Source: Planctomycetota bacterium (GTDB taxonomy: Bacteria > Planctomycetota > Phycisphaerae > Phycisphaerales > Zrk34). Taken from it: DNA of 64,000 nt. The translations under genes and the position numbers were made by a program. Below the pieces are notes generated by a model. The model saw only the letters and a program-made list of their open reading frames with translations, was not told the DNA's origin and ran no database searches. Shown one piece after another: positions 42,936 to 51,859 of the stretch; the first letter of the stretch is position 1; each line of letters opens with the position of its first letter. The stretch lies in contig WGMD01000014.1 in assembly GCA_016125255.1 (NCBI GenBank), forward strand, positions 62,001 to 126,000, read 5' to 3'.

Positions 42936-43886
42936 ATGCGTCAATCGATTTTCACAGCGGTTCTGTGCGTTTTCACATTGGCCGCCGTCGCCATGGCGGA
43001 GGATCAGCTCACGCTCACCAGCGGCGAAATCATCCGCGGCACGATCGTCAATAAAGCCGACGGCGTCGTCACGCTCAAGCACCCGATCATGGGTCAGGTC
43101 ACGATTCCGATGGAGAAGATCAAGGCGATGGCCGTCGTCGAGCCCGCCGCGCCCGTGCCCGCCGCCGAGCCGGCCAAGCCCGCGGAACCCGCCGCGCCCG
43201 TGCCCCCGCCCCCGCCGGCCCCCAAACCGACCGATTGGAAGTTCCACATCGAAGCCGGGTTCAGCGGCTCCGAAGGCAATACGCAGGATGCCAACGTCTA
43301 CCTCCGCGCCGCCGGCAAACGCGAGATTGAAAAGGTCGAACGCACCAACATCTTCGCCCGCTACTTCCTGTCCTCCAAGAACGGCGACCGCAATGAGAAC
43401 AAGGCCACCGCCGGCGTCACGCAGGACTGGTTCATCGACCAGAGCCCGTGGTTCGTCTTCGCCGACGGCACGGCTGACTACGACGAATTTCAGAGCTGGG
43501 AGTACCGCGTCAGCGGTCACGGCGGCGCCGGCTACCAGTTCATCAAGAACGAAAAGTTCGACCTGTCCGGCCGGGTCGGTATGGGTGCCATCAAGGAATT
43601 CAACAGCCCCGATGAAAGCGTCCGCCCCGAAGCGCTGGCGGGCATCGACTTCCTCTGGAACCTCACCAAGGCGCAGTCGATCACGTTCAGCAACTACGTC
43701 TACCCCGACCTGGGCGAAGTCGGCGAGTTCCGCAACGTCACCGAGGCGGCCTGGCAGATCAAGATCGACCAGAACGACGGCCTGAGTCTCAAGCTCGGCC
43801 TGCTCAACGAATACGAATCCAACGCCCCCGCCGGCACGAAGAAGAACGACCTGAAATACTTCGGCGCCCTGGTATATGACTTTTGA
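42936..43886 (+). CDS. DUF481 outer-membrane protein, second of a tandem pair
   Basis: 316 aa, paralogue of the preceding protein with the same layout: signal peptide (FTAVLCVFTLAAVAMA), SGEIIRGTIVNKADGVVTLK domain, Ala/Pro linker and DUF481 barrel (WKFHIEAGFSGSEGNTQDAN ... LKYFGALVYDF). The ATG at 42936 is preferred to 42933 because GGAGG lies 6 nt upstream. A tandem duplication is evident. Confidence 0.8.
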   Translation: MRQSIFTAVLCVFTLAAVAMAEDQLTLTSGEIIRGTIVNKADGVVTLKHPIMGQVTIPMEKIKAMAVVEPAAPVPAAEPAKPAEPAAPVPPPPPAPKPTDWKFHIEAGFSGSEGNTQDANVYLRAAGKREIEKVERTNIFARYFLSSKNGDRNENKATAGVTQDWFIDQSPWFVFADGTADYDEFQSWEYRVSGHGGAGYQFIKNEKFDLSGRVGMGAIKEFNSPDESVRPEALAGIDFLWNLTKAQSITFSNYVYPDLGEVGEFRNVTEAAWQIKIDQNDGLSLKLGLLNEYESNAPAGTKKNDLKYFGALVYDF

Positions 43887-43892
43887 AGAAGG

Positions 43893-43960
43893 GGTCAGCG
43901 GTCAGGTGTCAGCGATCAGCTTTAAGCTGCTGACGACTGATGGCTGAAAGCTGAAAGCTC
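43893..43960. repeat. TCAGCGGTCAGC-type repeat, copy 3
   Basis: GGTCAGCGGTCAGGTGTCAGC-like units followed by GCTGATGGCTGAAAGCTGAAA-like units. It abuts the ATG of the DUF1080 gene, so it occupies that gene's leader. Confidence 0.7.
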
Positions 43961-43962
43961 AT

Positions 43963-44691
43963 ATGCGATATGCGACCTTGACGCTCGCGATGTTCATGCT
44001 CGCCGGCTGCGCTTCGGCGCAGGCGGAGGATGCGAAGTGGACCCCCCTCTTCAACGGGCGCGATTTGACCGGCTGGACCGTCAAGTCCGTACCCAAAGAC
44101 AAAGACAAGGGCTTCTGGAAAGTCCAAGACGGCTTGATCGTCTGCGACTCGATCGGGCACAAGGACCACGACTACTTCTGGCTCGTCAGCGACGGCGAGT
44201 ACGACAACTTCGAGCTGCGGCTCAAAGTGCGAAGCTTCCGCGACTCGCCCGGCAACAGCGGCGTGCAGGTCCGCAGCCGATACGATGACGAGGCCGGCTG
44301 GCTCGACGGCCCGCAGGTCGATATCCATCCGCCGGGCCCCTGGCGATGCGGGTTCATCTACGACGAAACCCGCGGCGTCAACGTCTGGCTCTGGCCCAAC
44401 GTCGGCAAACCCGCCAACGCCAAACCCGAGCACGCACCGCCCGGCTGGCACTGGCGGCACGCCGACGAAGGCGACGGTTGGAACAGCGTCGTCATCCGAT
44501 GCGACCGCTACCGTATCACGACGCAGGTCAACGGCGTCAACGTCGCCGACCTCGACGGCAAGGGCATCCTCGACGACGAAAAACACGCCGCCCGTCACGT
44601 GGGCATGACCGGCCGCATCGCCCTGCAGCTACACCGCGGCGATGAACTGCACATCGCTTTCAAAGACATCGAGATTCGCAAGCTGCCGTGA
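43963..44691 (+). CDS. DUF1080 (3-keto-disaccharide hydrolase-type) lipoprotein
   Basis: 242 aa with a lipoprotein signal (MRYATLTLAMFMLAGCASAQ, LAGC lipobox). The DUF1080 fold is recognised by FNGRDLTGWTVK, FWKVQDGLIVCDS, YDNFELRLKVRSF, NSGVQVRS and the tail GRIALQLHRGDELHIAFKDI. Planctomycetes carry many such concanavalin-like proteins that act on or bind sugars. Its start is directly against a repeat and has no normal ribosome-binding site, so expression may depend on readthrough. Confidence 0.85.
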   Translation: MRYATLTLAMFMLAGCASAQAEDAKWTPLFNGRDLTGWTVKSVPKDKDKGFWKVQDGLIVCDSIGHKDHDYFWLVSDGEYDNFELRLKVRSFRDSPGNSGVQVRSRYDDEAGWLDGPQVDIHPPGPWRCGFIYDETRGVNVWLWPNVGKPANAKPEHAPPGWHWRHADEGDGWNSVVIRCDRYRITTQVNGVNVADLDGKGILDDEKHAARHVGMTGRIALQLHRGDELHIAFKDIEIRKLP

Positions 44692-44803
44692 GAACGGGTG
44701 GATGGGTTGACCCGTCCGCCCCTCCCCCGATTTTCCGGTTGACACCCGCGGTAAATTCCGGTCTGCTATCGACGGTTTCATTTCACCGCCAAGGGTATTT
44801 GAC

Positions 44804-45061
44804 ATGAATGACATGCCGCATCATGAGGATCATCCGCATGTGGTTTCGCGCCATGCGCGGTACGGTTTGATTCTGTTCGGGGTGTACGTGCTCCTGTACG
44901 GGGGGTTCATGTTCATGGCGGTGTTCGAGCCGCACGAAATGGGCGCGACGTTCATGGGCGGCGTGCCGCTGGCGATTCTCTACGGATTCGCGCTGATCGG
45001 CGGGGCGGTGATTTTGGCGCTGCTGTACACCTATCTCTGCCGCCGGCGTTCCCATTCCTGA
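44804..45061 (+). CDS. DUF485 membrane protein (YjcH-like)
   Basis: 85 aa, two membrane segments (LILFGVYVLLYGGFMFMAVF and LAILYGFALIGGAVILALLY) and a His-rich N-terminus. DUF485 proteins are regularly encoded just before ActP-type symporters and probably assist them. AAGGG precedes the ATG. A TTGACA at 44739-44744 may be part of the operon promoter. Confidence 0.86.
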   Translation: MNDMPHHEDHPHVVSRHARYGLILFGVYVLLYGGFMFMAVFEPHEMGATFMGGVPLAILYGFALIGGAVILALLYTYLCRRRSHS

Positions 45062-45097
45062 TTCACACACTACTCGAGGCAAACGAGAACCACGCGC

Positions 45098-47014
45098 ATG
45101 CTGTACGATTCCTCTCTCGCGGCGGTGAGCATCTTCGGCTTCTTCGTCGCACTCGTTCTTTGTCTTTCGTTCTATCTCGGCCGCAAGGGCCAATCCGCCA
45201 AGGGCTATTACGCCGCGCACGGTCAGATCCATTGGGCCGTCAACGGCATCGCCTTCGCCGGCGACTACCTTTCCGCCGCGTCGTTCCTGGGCATCTGCGG
45301 GCTGATCGCCTTCTATGGTTTTGACGGGTTCCTCTATTCGATCGGGTATCTGGCCGGGTGGATCGTGGCGCTCTTCGTCATCGCCGAGCCGATCAAGCGA
45401 TTGGGCAAGTTCACCTTCGCCGATGCGATGGACGCCAAGTTCGATTCGCGCGGCATCAAGCTGACGGTCGCCATCTCGACGCTCGTCGTGTCCGTCTTCT
45501 ATCTCATTCCGCAGATGGTCGGCGCCGGGGCGCTGATCACGCCATTGCTCGGTCTGCCCCACTACGCCGGGGTCGTCATCGTCGGCGTCGTCGTGACGCT
45601 CATCGTCGTCACCGCCGGCATGGTTTCGACCACCTGGGTCCAGTTCATCAAGGGCTCGCTGCTGGTCTTCTTCTGCACGATCCTCACGTTCATGATCCTC
45701 AATCGCGGGCTGAGCACCGACCCGGATCACAAGACGCACGCCAATTTCCGCACCTTCACCGAAGAACAGTTCACCGCGGCGAACATGACGATCGTCCCGG
45801 CGGAAGGCGCGTGGAAGGATCAGCCGTTCGTGCGGACGAAGGAAGCGGACGGGCACATCATCGCCTGGCTCCACACGGATCACGGCTACAGCGAAGCGCA
45901 GATGCTCACCACGACCGCCGCGGGCGACAAGCTCGTCAACGGGCTTCCCCAGACGAAGGAAAACGACCTCAAGCCCGTCGGCTCCGTCGAGTCCTTGCCC
46001 GGCGGCAAGACGGAAACGGGCGCGCTGGGGCCGATGGAATTCTTCAGTGTGTTCAACGAATCGAAAGTCGTGCCGTGGACAAAGAAGGCGATCGCCGAAA
46101 CGGATGGGGCATCGACGACGGTGTACTATCCCAAGCCGACGGACGGGGCGAAGCTGCTGGTGCCGGGACAGTATTTCAAGGGCGTGACCAGCGACAAATT
46201 CATCGAGAAGCTGGACTTCATCTCGCTGATGCTCGCGCTTTTCTGCGGCACCGCATCGCTGCCGCATATCTTGATCCGTTACTACACCGTGAAGGACCAG
46301 GCGTCCGCCCGCAAGAGCACGGTCGTCGGCATCGCCGCGATCGGGTTCTTTTACGTGCTGACGATGTACCTGGGCTTAGGCGCGATGACGAGCGGGACGA
46401 TGGACGTCACCGACTCGAACATGGCGGCCCCCCTGCTCGCCAAATCGTTCAACGAAGTGCTGTTCGCCATCATCTCCGCGATTGCGTTCACGACCGTGCT
46501 CGGCACCGTCAGCGGGCTGATCATGGCCGGCTCCGGCGCGGTCGCGCACGACATCTGCGAGAACGTGCTGGGCATCGAGATGGATGACAGGAAGAAAGTG
46601 TTCTACGGCAAGATCGCGGCGGTCTTTCTCGGCATCGGCGCGATGGTGCTCGGCGTCCTGTTCAAGAAATTCAACGTCAGCTTCCTCGTCGGATGGGCGT
46701 TCAACGTCGCGGCCTCGGCGAATCTCCCGGCACTGGTGATGCTGCTCTTCTGGCGGCGCACGACCAAACAGGGCATCACCGCCGCCGTCGCCATCGGCAT
46801 GATCAGTTCGCTGGCGTGGATCCTCATGTCCGGCGCAACTTACTCCGGGCTTTACGGATGGGACCCCAAGGACGCGATCGTCCCCTTCTCGCAGCCCGGC
46901 CTCGTGACCATCCCGCTGGGCTTCATCGTCCTCATCGTCGTCTCGCTCATGACCCCCAAACCCGCGCACGCCATCGCCGACGATCTGGCCGACGACCCCG
47001 AAGCCAATGCGTGA
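45098..47014 (+). CDS. actP: Sodium:solute symporter, ActP (cation/acetate) type
   Basis: 638-aa inner-membrane SSS-family transporter, with DUF485 upstream as is typical for acetate permeases. GYYAAHGQIHWAVNGIAFAGDYLSAASFLG and LIPQMVGAGALITPLLGL are ActP-like core helices. Between helices 6 and 7 lies a ~160-residue hydrophilic extracellular insertion (about 210-370) not present in E. coli ActP but usual in its longer relatives. Likely substrate: acetate or another short carboxylate. Confidence 0.83.
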   Translation: MLYDSSLAAVSIFGFFVALVLCLSFYLGRKGQSAKGYYAAHGQIHWAVNGIAFAGDYLSAASFLGICGLIAFYGFDGFLYSIGYLAGWIVALFVIAEPIKRLGKFTFADAMDAKFDSRGIKLTVAISTLVVSVFYLIPQMVGAGALITPLLGLPHYAGVVIVGVVVTLIVVTAGMVSTTWVQFIKGSLLVFFCTILTFMILNRGLSTDPDHKTHANFRTFTEEQFTAANMTIVPAEGAWKDQPFVRTKEADGHIIAWLHTDHGYSEAQMLTTTAAGDKLVNGLPQTKENDLKPVGSVESLPGGKTETGALGPMEFFSVFNESKVVPWTKKAIAETDGASTTVYYPKPTDGAKLLVPGQYFKGVTSDKFIEKLDFISLMLALFCGTASLPHILIRYYTVKDQASARKSTVVGIAAIGFFYVLTMYLGLGAMTSGTMDVTDSNMAAPLLAKSFNEVLFAIISAIAFTTVLGTVSGLIMAGSGAVAHDICENVLGIEMDDRKKVFYGKIAAVFLGIGAMVLGVLFKKFNVSFLVGWAFNVAASANLPALVMLLFWRRTTKQGITAAVAIGMISSLAWILMSGATYSGLYGWDPKDAIVPFSQPGLVTIPLGFIVLIVVSLMTPKPAHAIADDLADDPEANA

Positions 47015-47021
47015 TCGTCAT

Positions 47022-47153
47022 TCTCCCTCTCCCTCCGGGAGAGGGCCGGGGTGAGGGTGGCCACGCAGTGGGGCGCGCTTCGTAACGAGCGCTGACGGTG
47101 ATTGGACGCCCCCTCACCCGGCCTGCGGCCGACCTCTCCCGGAGGGAGAGGTG
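47022..47153. repeat. CCCTCACCCC..GGGGTGAGGG interspersed repeat
   Basis: Inverted arms CTCCCTCCGGGAGAGGGCCG (47022 onwards) and ACCTCTCCCGGAGGGAGAGG (ending 47153) between the convergent symporter and NHL genes. Same family as 36797 and the in-gene copy at 48906. Confidence 0.7.
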
Positions 47154-47163
47154 AAATGCCGCA

Positions 47164-48156
47164 TCACTTTCGCTTGATCCGCAGCACGCGGTTGTTGTAA
47201 CTATCACAAACATACAGGTCCCCATTGGGGGCGACGGCCACGCCGTGCGGGCGGTTGAGTTCGAGTTCCAGCGGATTCGTCGAGAAGTGATCGCCTTTTT
47301 TGCCGGTGCCGGCGACGCGCGTGATGAGGCCGGTCGTGGGGTCGTAGCGGCGGATCAGGTGGTTTTCCGCGTCGGCGATGATGACGGAATTGTCACGGTC
47401 GATGCAGATGTGTTTGGGGCCGTTCATCGTGGCGTCGATCGCCGGGCCGCCGTCGCCGGACGCGCCCTTTTTGCCGGCGGCGTTCACAACGGTGCGGATG
47501 TGACCGGCCGGATCGACGACGCGCAACGCGTTGGCGTTGCGCTCAAGGATGTAGACGTTGCCTTTGCCATCGACCGCCGCCGCGCGGGGATCGACGAGCG
47601 GCGCGTCCTTCGCCATCGCGCCGTCGTCGGGCGCGCCCTTCTGGCCATTGCCCGCCAGCGTGGCGACTTCGCCGGTGGTCATGTTCAGCACGCGGATGCG
47701 CCGATGTTGCAGATCCGCCATGTACAGATGCTCGCCGCTCGTGTCGAAGTCGAGGCAGAAGACCTGGCCTTCCTTGAGCACGGTCGAGATCAGGCCGGTC
47801 TTCGCATCGAGTTTGCGAATCGCGGTGTTCCAGGTGTCGGCGATATACACGTCGCCATTGCGCGGATCGACCGCGAGGTTGTGTACGCCATTGAAGACGG
47901 CCTCGCTGATCGGCGCGTTGTCGCCGGCGTTGCCTTTCGTGTTGAGCTTGCCGCCGAGCGTCGTGACCGTGTTGCTTGCGAGGTCGATCCGATGAATGCG
48001 CCCGCCCTCGAACTCGGCGACGAAGGCGACGGGTCCGCGGAAGTCGATCGAGAAGGGCGAAACGAAGGCGAAGTCCCCGCCGACGCGTTCGACGGTCTGG
48101 GCATGGGCAAGCGAAGCGAGAAAGAGCATCACGGCGGCGGCGGCGGATCGGAACAT
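47164..48156 (-). CDS. Secreted NHL-repeat beta-propeller protein
   Basis: 330 aa. Signal peptide MFRSAAAAVMLFLASLAHA; six NHL-like blades with repeats such as AVDPRNGDVYIADTWNTAIRK, VDGKGNVYILERNANALRVV and VAPNGDLYVCDSYNNRVLRI. GGGAG lies 7 nt before ATG 48156. A periplasmic scaffold or binding protein; the ligand is unknown. Confidence 0.83.
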   Translation of the reverse strand: MFRSAAAAVMLFLASLAHAQTVERVGGDFAFVSPFSIDFRGPVAFVAEFEGGRIHRIDLASNTVTTLGGKLNTKGNAGDNAPISEAVFNGVHNLAVDPRNGDVYIADTWNTAIRKLDAKTGLISTVLKEGQVFCLDFDTSGEHLYMADLQHRRIRVLNMTTGEVATLAGNGQKGAPDDGAMAKDAPLVDPRAAAVDGKGNVYILERNANALRVVDPAGHIRTVVNAAGKKGASGDGGPAIDATMNGPKHICIDRDNSVIIADAENHLIRRYDPTTGLITRVAGTGKKGDHFSTNPLELELNRPHGVAVAPNGDLYVCDSYNNRVLRIKRK

Positions 48157-48186
48157 GAGCAAGCTCCCTGGCGGTGTGCGTTCATG

Positions 48187-50007
48187 TTAACGCCGGGAGG
48201 TCAGCCGTGCCGATCCGCTCTCTTTCCCGGAGAGGGAGTGCGTGAGCCGCACTTTCGCCGTGTCCGGCTTCTCGATGTAGACCACCAGCGCCCGCCGCGG
48301 GGCGTTCCAGTCCATGACCTTTTCGAATCGGGCGTTCAAGGTCGGGTCCGCCGCGGCGTAATGGGCCCACGAGGGCGCGTCGGTGATGAACACCAGCCGC
48401 TTGCCCGGCTCGCGCGCCAGCTCGTCCTCATTCATCATCGAATACGTCGGCACCGGCGCATCGACATAGAAACACACCGTCGTATCGACAATCCCCATCA
48501 GCGCGATGCGCGGGTCTTCGGGCTTGCACGCCGCCGCGATCGAATCGAGCAGCGGGCGGTAACTCGTCGAGGCGGCGATCATCGGTTCGATGTACAGATT
48601 CGTACGCAGCCAGATATGATTCAGCGATATCGCGATGAGCCCGACCGCGATGAACTTCCCGCCGGCGCGCCGCCAGAAGACGATTGTCGCGATCCCCAGC
48701 ACCGCGACAAGGCCGAGCGGCCAGATGGCGCCATGAAGCGCCGCCTGCACATCGGGCGTGAGTTTGACGCGCTGCATCAGGCCGGGCACGCGCACGAAGA
48801 TCATCACGCCGATCCATGCGAGGATCAGAACGACCGCGAGCGTGTTCATGCCGTCGGGCGTCAGGGGGTTCGCGTCACGATTTGCGGCGCGCTCAAATTC
48901 GGAGCCACCCTCACCCCGGCCCTCTCCCGGGGGGAGAGGGGGCAGGAGGTTTCGCAGATTGCACGCCGCGAGCACGGCCAGCGGCGCGGCCAGCGGGAGG
49001 ACGTACGTGAGCATCTTGCCCGCCATGACGCTCAGGATGATCAATGGGACCAACGCCGCGACAGCCAGATACGCGCGGACATCGCGCTTCGCCAGCTCCG
49101 CCTTCACATGCGCGAGTTTGAAGTGCACGCCCGGCACGCTGAGCATCGCGGTGGCGGGGAACATGCCGATGAGGATGGCGGGCAGGTAGAAGTAGAAGGG
49201 TTCGGGGTCGTGGTCGGAGCCGGACGTGATGCGGTCGACGGTCTGATGCTGCCAGACCTGAAGCGCCTGCGGATGCTTGAGCGCGACGATGACGGCCCAA
49301 GCGAGGATCGGCGTCGCCGTGAGGATCAGGCCCCGCAAAAGCATCAGGTCGCGCCATCGGGCGCGGTCGGTGAGCATGACCCAGGCGAACGTCGCCGCCA
49401 GCGGCAACAAGGCGATCGGCCCCTTGGCGAACACGCCCAGCGCGAGGGCGAGCCAGAATATCCATCGCCATTTTTTGTTCACCAGTGCGCCGTCGTGCGC
49501 TTCATGCAGCATCAGATACCCGGCGAAGGTCGCGGCGACCCAGAAGAAATTGAGGACGGGGTCGATGTTGGCGAGGCGGCCGACCTGCATGACGATCGGC
49601 ATGGCGCCGAGGAAGATTGCGGCGATGAGGCCGGTGAGCGTGTCGCGCTGTCGGCGGGCGAAGAAAAAAGTCAGCAGCATGACGCCGACGGTCGCCAGCG
49701 CGCCGGGAAGGCGGACGGCGAACTCGTTGTTGCCGAAGGCGTCGAGGGCGGCGGCCTGGAGCCAGTAGATGAGCGGGGGCTTTTGCAGGCGCGGGCCGTC
49801 GTCGGTCTGCGGGACGATCCAGTCGCCGGTTTCGAGCATGAGCTGACTGGCCCGGGCGTAGCGGCCCTCATCGGGGGAAAAGAGCGGATGCAGCGCGATG
49901 CTGATGAGCAGATTCGCGGCGGTCAGCGCGGCCAGCAGTGCGAGAAGATTGATCAACCCGTGCGGCGGGGTTTCGTTGGCGAGAGTTGGGGCGGGTGCGT
50001 CATTCAT
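48187..50007 (-). CDS. GT39-type membrane glycosyltransferase with in-frame repeat insertion
   Basis: 606-aa polyprenyl-phosphate-sugar transferase of the ArnT/PMT (GT39) class. LHPLFSPDEGRYARASQLML carries the acidic first-loop motif, followed by GDWIVPQ, PPLIYWLQAAAL and about 11 membrane segments. Near residues 355-370 the stretch LLPPLPPGEGRGEGGSEFER is encoded by a CCCTCACCCCGGCCCTCTCCC repeat and interrupts a loop after a hydrophobic segment. The start is ATG 50007. It lies 22 nt after the Gfo/Idh gene and probably shares its operon. Confidence 0.82.
   Translation of the reverse strand: MNDAPAPTLANETPPHGLINLLALLAALTAANLLISIALHPLFSPDEGRYARASQLMLETGDWIVPQTDDGPRLQKPPLIYWLQAAALDAFGNNEFAVRLPGALATVGVMLLTFFFARRQRDTLTGLIAAIFLGAMPIVMQVGRLANIDPVLNFFWVAATFAGYLMLHEAHDGALVNKKWRWIFWLALALGVFAKGPIALLPLAATFAWVMLTDRARWRDLMLLRGLILTATPILAWAVIVALKHPQALQVWQHQTVDRITSGSDHDPEPFYFYLPAILIGMFPATAMLSVPGVHFKLAHVKAELAKRDVRAYLAVAALVPLIILSVMAGKMLTYVLPLAAPLAVLAACNLRNLLPPLPPGEGRGEGGSEFERAANRDANPLTPDGMNTLAVVLILAWIGVMIFVRVPGLMQRVKLTPDVQAALHGAIWPLGLVAVLGIATIVFWRRAGGKFIAVGLIAISLNHIWLRTNLYIEPMIAASTSYRPLLDSIAAACKPEDPRIALMGIVDTTVCFYVDAPVPTYSMMNEDELAREPGKRLVFITDAPSWAHYAAADPTLNARFEKVMDWNAPRRALVVYIEKPDTAKVRLTHSLSGKESGSARLTSRR
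48906..48946. repeat. CCCTCACCCCGGCCCTCTCCC repeat inside the GT39 gene
   Basis: Copy of the 47022-type repeat lying in frame in the GT39 gene and encoding PPLPPGEGRGEGG. Confidence 0.7.
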
Positions 50008-50028
50008 GATCACGACGACTCGGGATCA

Positions 50029-51069
50029 CTAGACGGGTTTGTTGGAGGTCAGCCCGTGCCAGGTGTGTCGCCGCACCGCTTCGACGACACGCTCCGCCGC
50101 CTCGACGGCGGCGAAACCCGCGGCGGCGTCCACCTCCGGCTCAGCGCGACCGGCCACGGCGTCCAGAAAATTGCTCAATTCCGCCGTCAATGGCTCCTCA
50201 TCGTTGATCTGAAGTTCCTTCACATCGACGATGTCCATGTAGTTGACCGAGCTGAGGTCCGCGCCGTCGGCGAGCTGCTGGCGGATTTCAAGAAGCTGAT
50301 CGACGTTGCCGGTGCGCTGGATGGCGATGCCGGTCTTGGCGGCGTAGTTGAGACTGACGTAGCCCGACTCGCTGAAGACGCGCAGGCGCCGCTCGGTTTT
50401 GAGGGCGAGTCGCGAGGCGGTCAGCTTGGCCACGCAGCCGTTCTCGAACTCGATGCGTGCGTCGGCCACGTCCTCGTGTTCGCCCAGTACGGCGACGCCC
50501 ACCGCGCGGATTTCCCTGATCGGGCTTTTGACGAGCATGAGCACGATGTCCAGATCGTGGATCATGATGTCGAACACGACGCCGACGTCGATCGAGCGGA
50601 ACGTCATCGGGCTCACGCGATCGACTTCAATGAAGCGCGGCACGACCTCGACATTGCGAATCGCGCGCAGCGCGGGATTGAACCGCTCGGTATGCCCGAC
50701 CTGCACGAGCGTCTTGTTCGCATGAGCCACATCGACAATGCGCTTCGCCACCGCGACGGAACCGGCCAGCGGCTTTTCGATGAGGCAGGCGATCTTCCGC
50801 TCAAGCAGCGGCACCGCGACCGGCTCGTGATACACCGTCGGCACCGCGACGCTGACCGCCCTCACCTGCGGATACTTTTCGAGAAGCTCGTCCACGCTCG
50901 CCAGCGCATCGCAGTTGTACTGATCGGCGAGCGTCCCGGCACGATCCTCGTCCGCATCGACGACCGCCAGCAATTTCGCCTGCGGCAACTGGTGATACAC
51001 GCGCGCATGGTGCCGACCCATGCGGCCGACGCCAATCACGGCGACTGGGATTTGACCTTCATCAGACAT
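50029..51069 (-). CDS. Gfo/Idh/MocA family oxidoreductase
   Basis: 346-aa NAD(P)-dependent sugar dehydrogenase-like protein. The N-terminal Rossmann motif PVAVIGVGRMGRHHARVYHQ is followed by CLIEKPLAGSVAVAK (EKP motif), VGHTERFNPALRAI, and an IDVGVVFDIMIHDLDIVLML segment with the conserved His. Probably acts on UDP-sugars for envelope glycans, given the adjacent glycosyltransferase (inference). Confidence 0.86.
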   Translation of the reverse strand: MSDEGQIPVAVIGVGRMGRHHARVYHQLPQAKLLAVVDADEDRAGTLADQYNCDALASVDELLEKYPQVRAVSVAVPTVYHEPVAVPLLERKIACLIEKPLAGSVAVAKRIVDVAHANKTLVQVGHTERFNPALRAIRNVEVVPRFIEVDRVSPMTFRSIDVGVVFDIMIHDLDIVLMLVKSPIREIRAVGVAVLGEHEDVADARIEFENGCVAKLTASRLALKTERRLRVFSESGYVSLNYAAKTGIAIQRTGNVDQLLEIRQQLADGADLSSVNYMDIVDVKELQINDEEPLTAELSNFLDAVAGRAEPEVDAAAGFAAVEAAERVVEAVRRHTWHGLTSNKPV

Positions 51070-51122
51070 TGGGCGTCATCATAGCTTGTATTGACCGATG
51101 ACCCAACGATGGGCGTGCGGGA

Positions 51123-51232
51123 ATGACCAATGACCAAATCCCAATGACCAAGGGAATGTTCAAAGGCCCAATGTCAAAATGAAAGGCCGCAGGCCGTTCC
51201 TCCATTGGTCATTGGTCATTTCATTTCTGCTA
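51123..51232. repeat. AATGACCAA repeat, copy 3
   Basis: About 110 bp almost identical to 57341-57457. AATGACCAA units flank a CGCAGGCC core, and the two ends are inverted (ATTGGTCATTGGTCATTT). It is responsible for the false N-terminal extension of pyrE. Confidence 0.8.
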
Positions 51233-51243
51233 TCCTACCGATC

Positions 51244-51762
51244 ATGACACGAGACCAAATCGCCAGACGGATCGCCGAGGTGGCGCTGCTCAAGGGGACG
51301 TTCACGCTGCGGAGCGGGCGGACGAGTCATTACTATCTGGACAAGTATCTGTTCAGCACGGAGCCGGACATTCTGCGCGAGCTGGGCGGGATGTTCGCCG
51401 CGCACGTCGATGCGGGGATCAACAAGCTGGCGGGGGCGGAATTGGGGGGCATCCCGCTGGTGACCGCGGCGGCGCTGGCGAGCGGGCTGCCTTGCGTGTT
51501 CATCCGCAACCAGAAAAAGGAATACGGCACCGCCAAGCAGCTTGAAGGCAAACTCGGCGCGGGTGACAAGGTCATGCTCGTCGAAGACGTCTGCACGACC
51601 GGCGGACAGATTCTCGAAGCGGCGAAGGTCATCGAATCGACCGGCGCGAAAGTCGCCAAGATCGTCGGCACCATCGACCGCGAGGAAGGCGCCCGCGCCA
51701 ACATCGAGGCGGCGGGCTACGCGTTCGAGGCGCTGTTCACCAAGACGGATCTGGGGGTGTGA
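51244..51762 (+). CDS. pyrE: Orotate phosphoribosyltransferase
   Basis: 172-aa pyrimidine-biosynthesis enzyme converting orotate and PRPP to OMP. The PRPP-binding loop is VMLVEDVCTTGGQ (110-122), and the YLDKYLFSTEPDIL and AGAELGGIPLVTAAAL segments are typical. The start at 51244 (MTRDQIARR) is used because the upstream in-frame extension is translated repeat DNA. Confidence 0.92.
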   Translation: MTRDQIARRIAEVALLKGTFTLRSGRTSHYYLDKYLFSTEPDILRELGGMFAAHVDAGINKLAGAELGGIPLVTAAALASGLPCVFIRNQKKEYGTAKQLEGKLGAGDKVMLVEDVCTTGGQILEAAKVIESTGAKVAKIVGTIDREEGARANIEAAGYAFEALFTKTDLGV

Positions 51763-51764
51763 TG

Positions 51765-51800
51765 GAGGCGAAGCGCGGGGCGTTGCCCCGCCGCTAAACG
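51765..51800. repeat. GCGCGGGGCGTTGCCCCGCCGC palindrome
   Basis: Short G/C palindrome after pyrE of the same family as the prepilin-leader repeats. It may end pyrE transcription but lacks a T run. Confidence 0.55.
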
Positions 51801-51859
51801 CGCGAACCGAGCGTCGCCTTTCACTCCGCATTCCCCACTCCCCACTCCGCACTCGTCTC

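Noticed and set aside
47245-51084. 1279-residue plus-strand reading frame
   Set aside because: It lies opposite the NHL, GT39 and Gfo/Idh genes, all of which have clear family motifs. The frame is Arg/Asp/His-rich antisense translation typical of GC-rich DNA.
51205-51243. Upstream in-frame start for pyrE
   Set aside because: The extension (VIGHFISAILPI) is translated AATGACCAA repeat and is absent from the OPRTase family.
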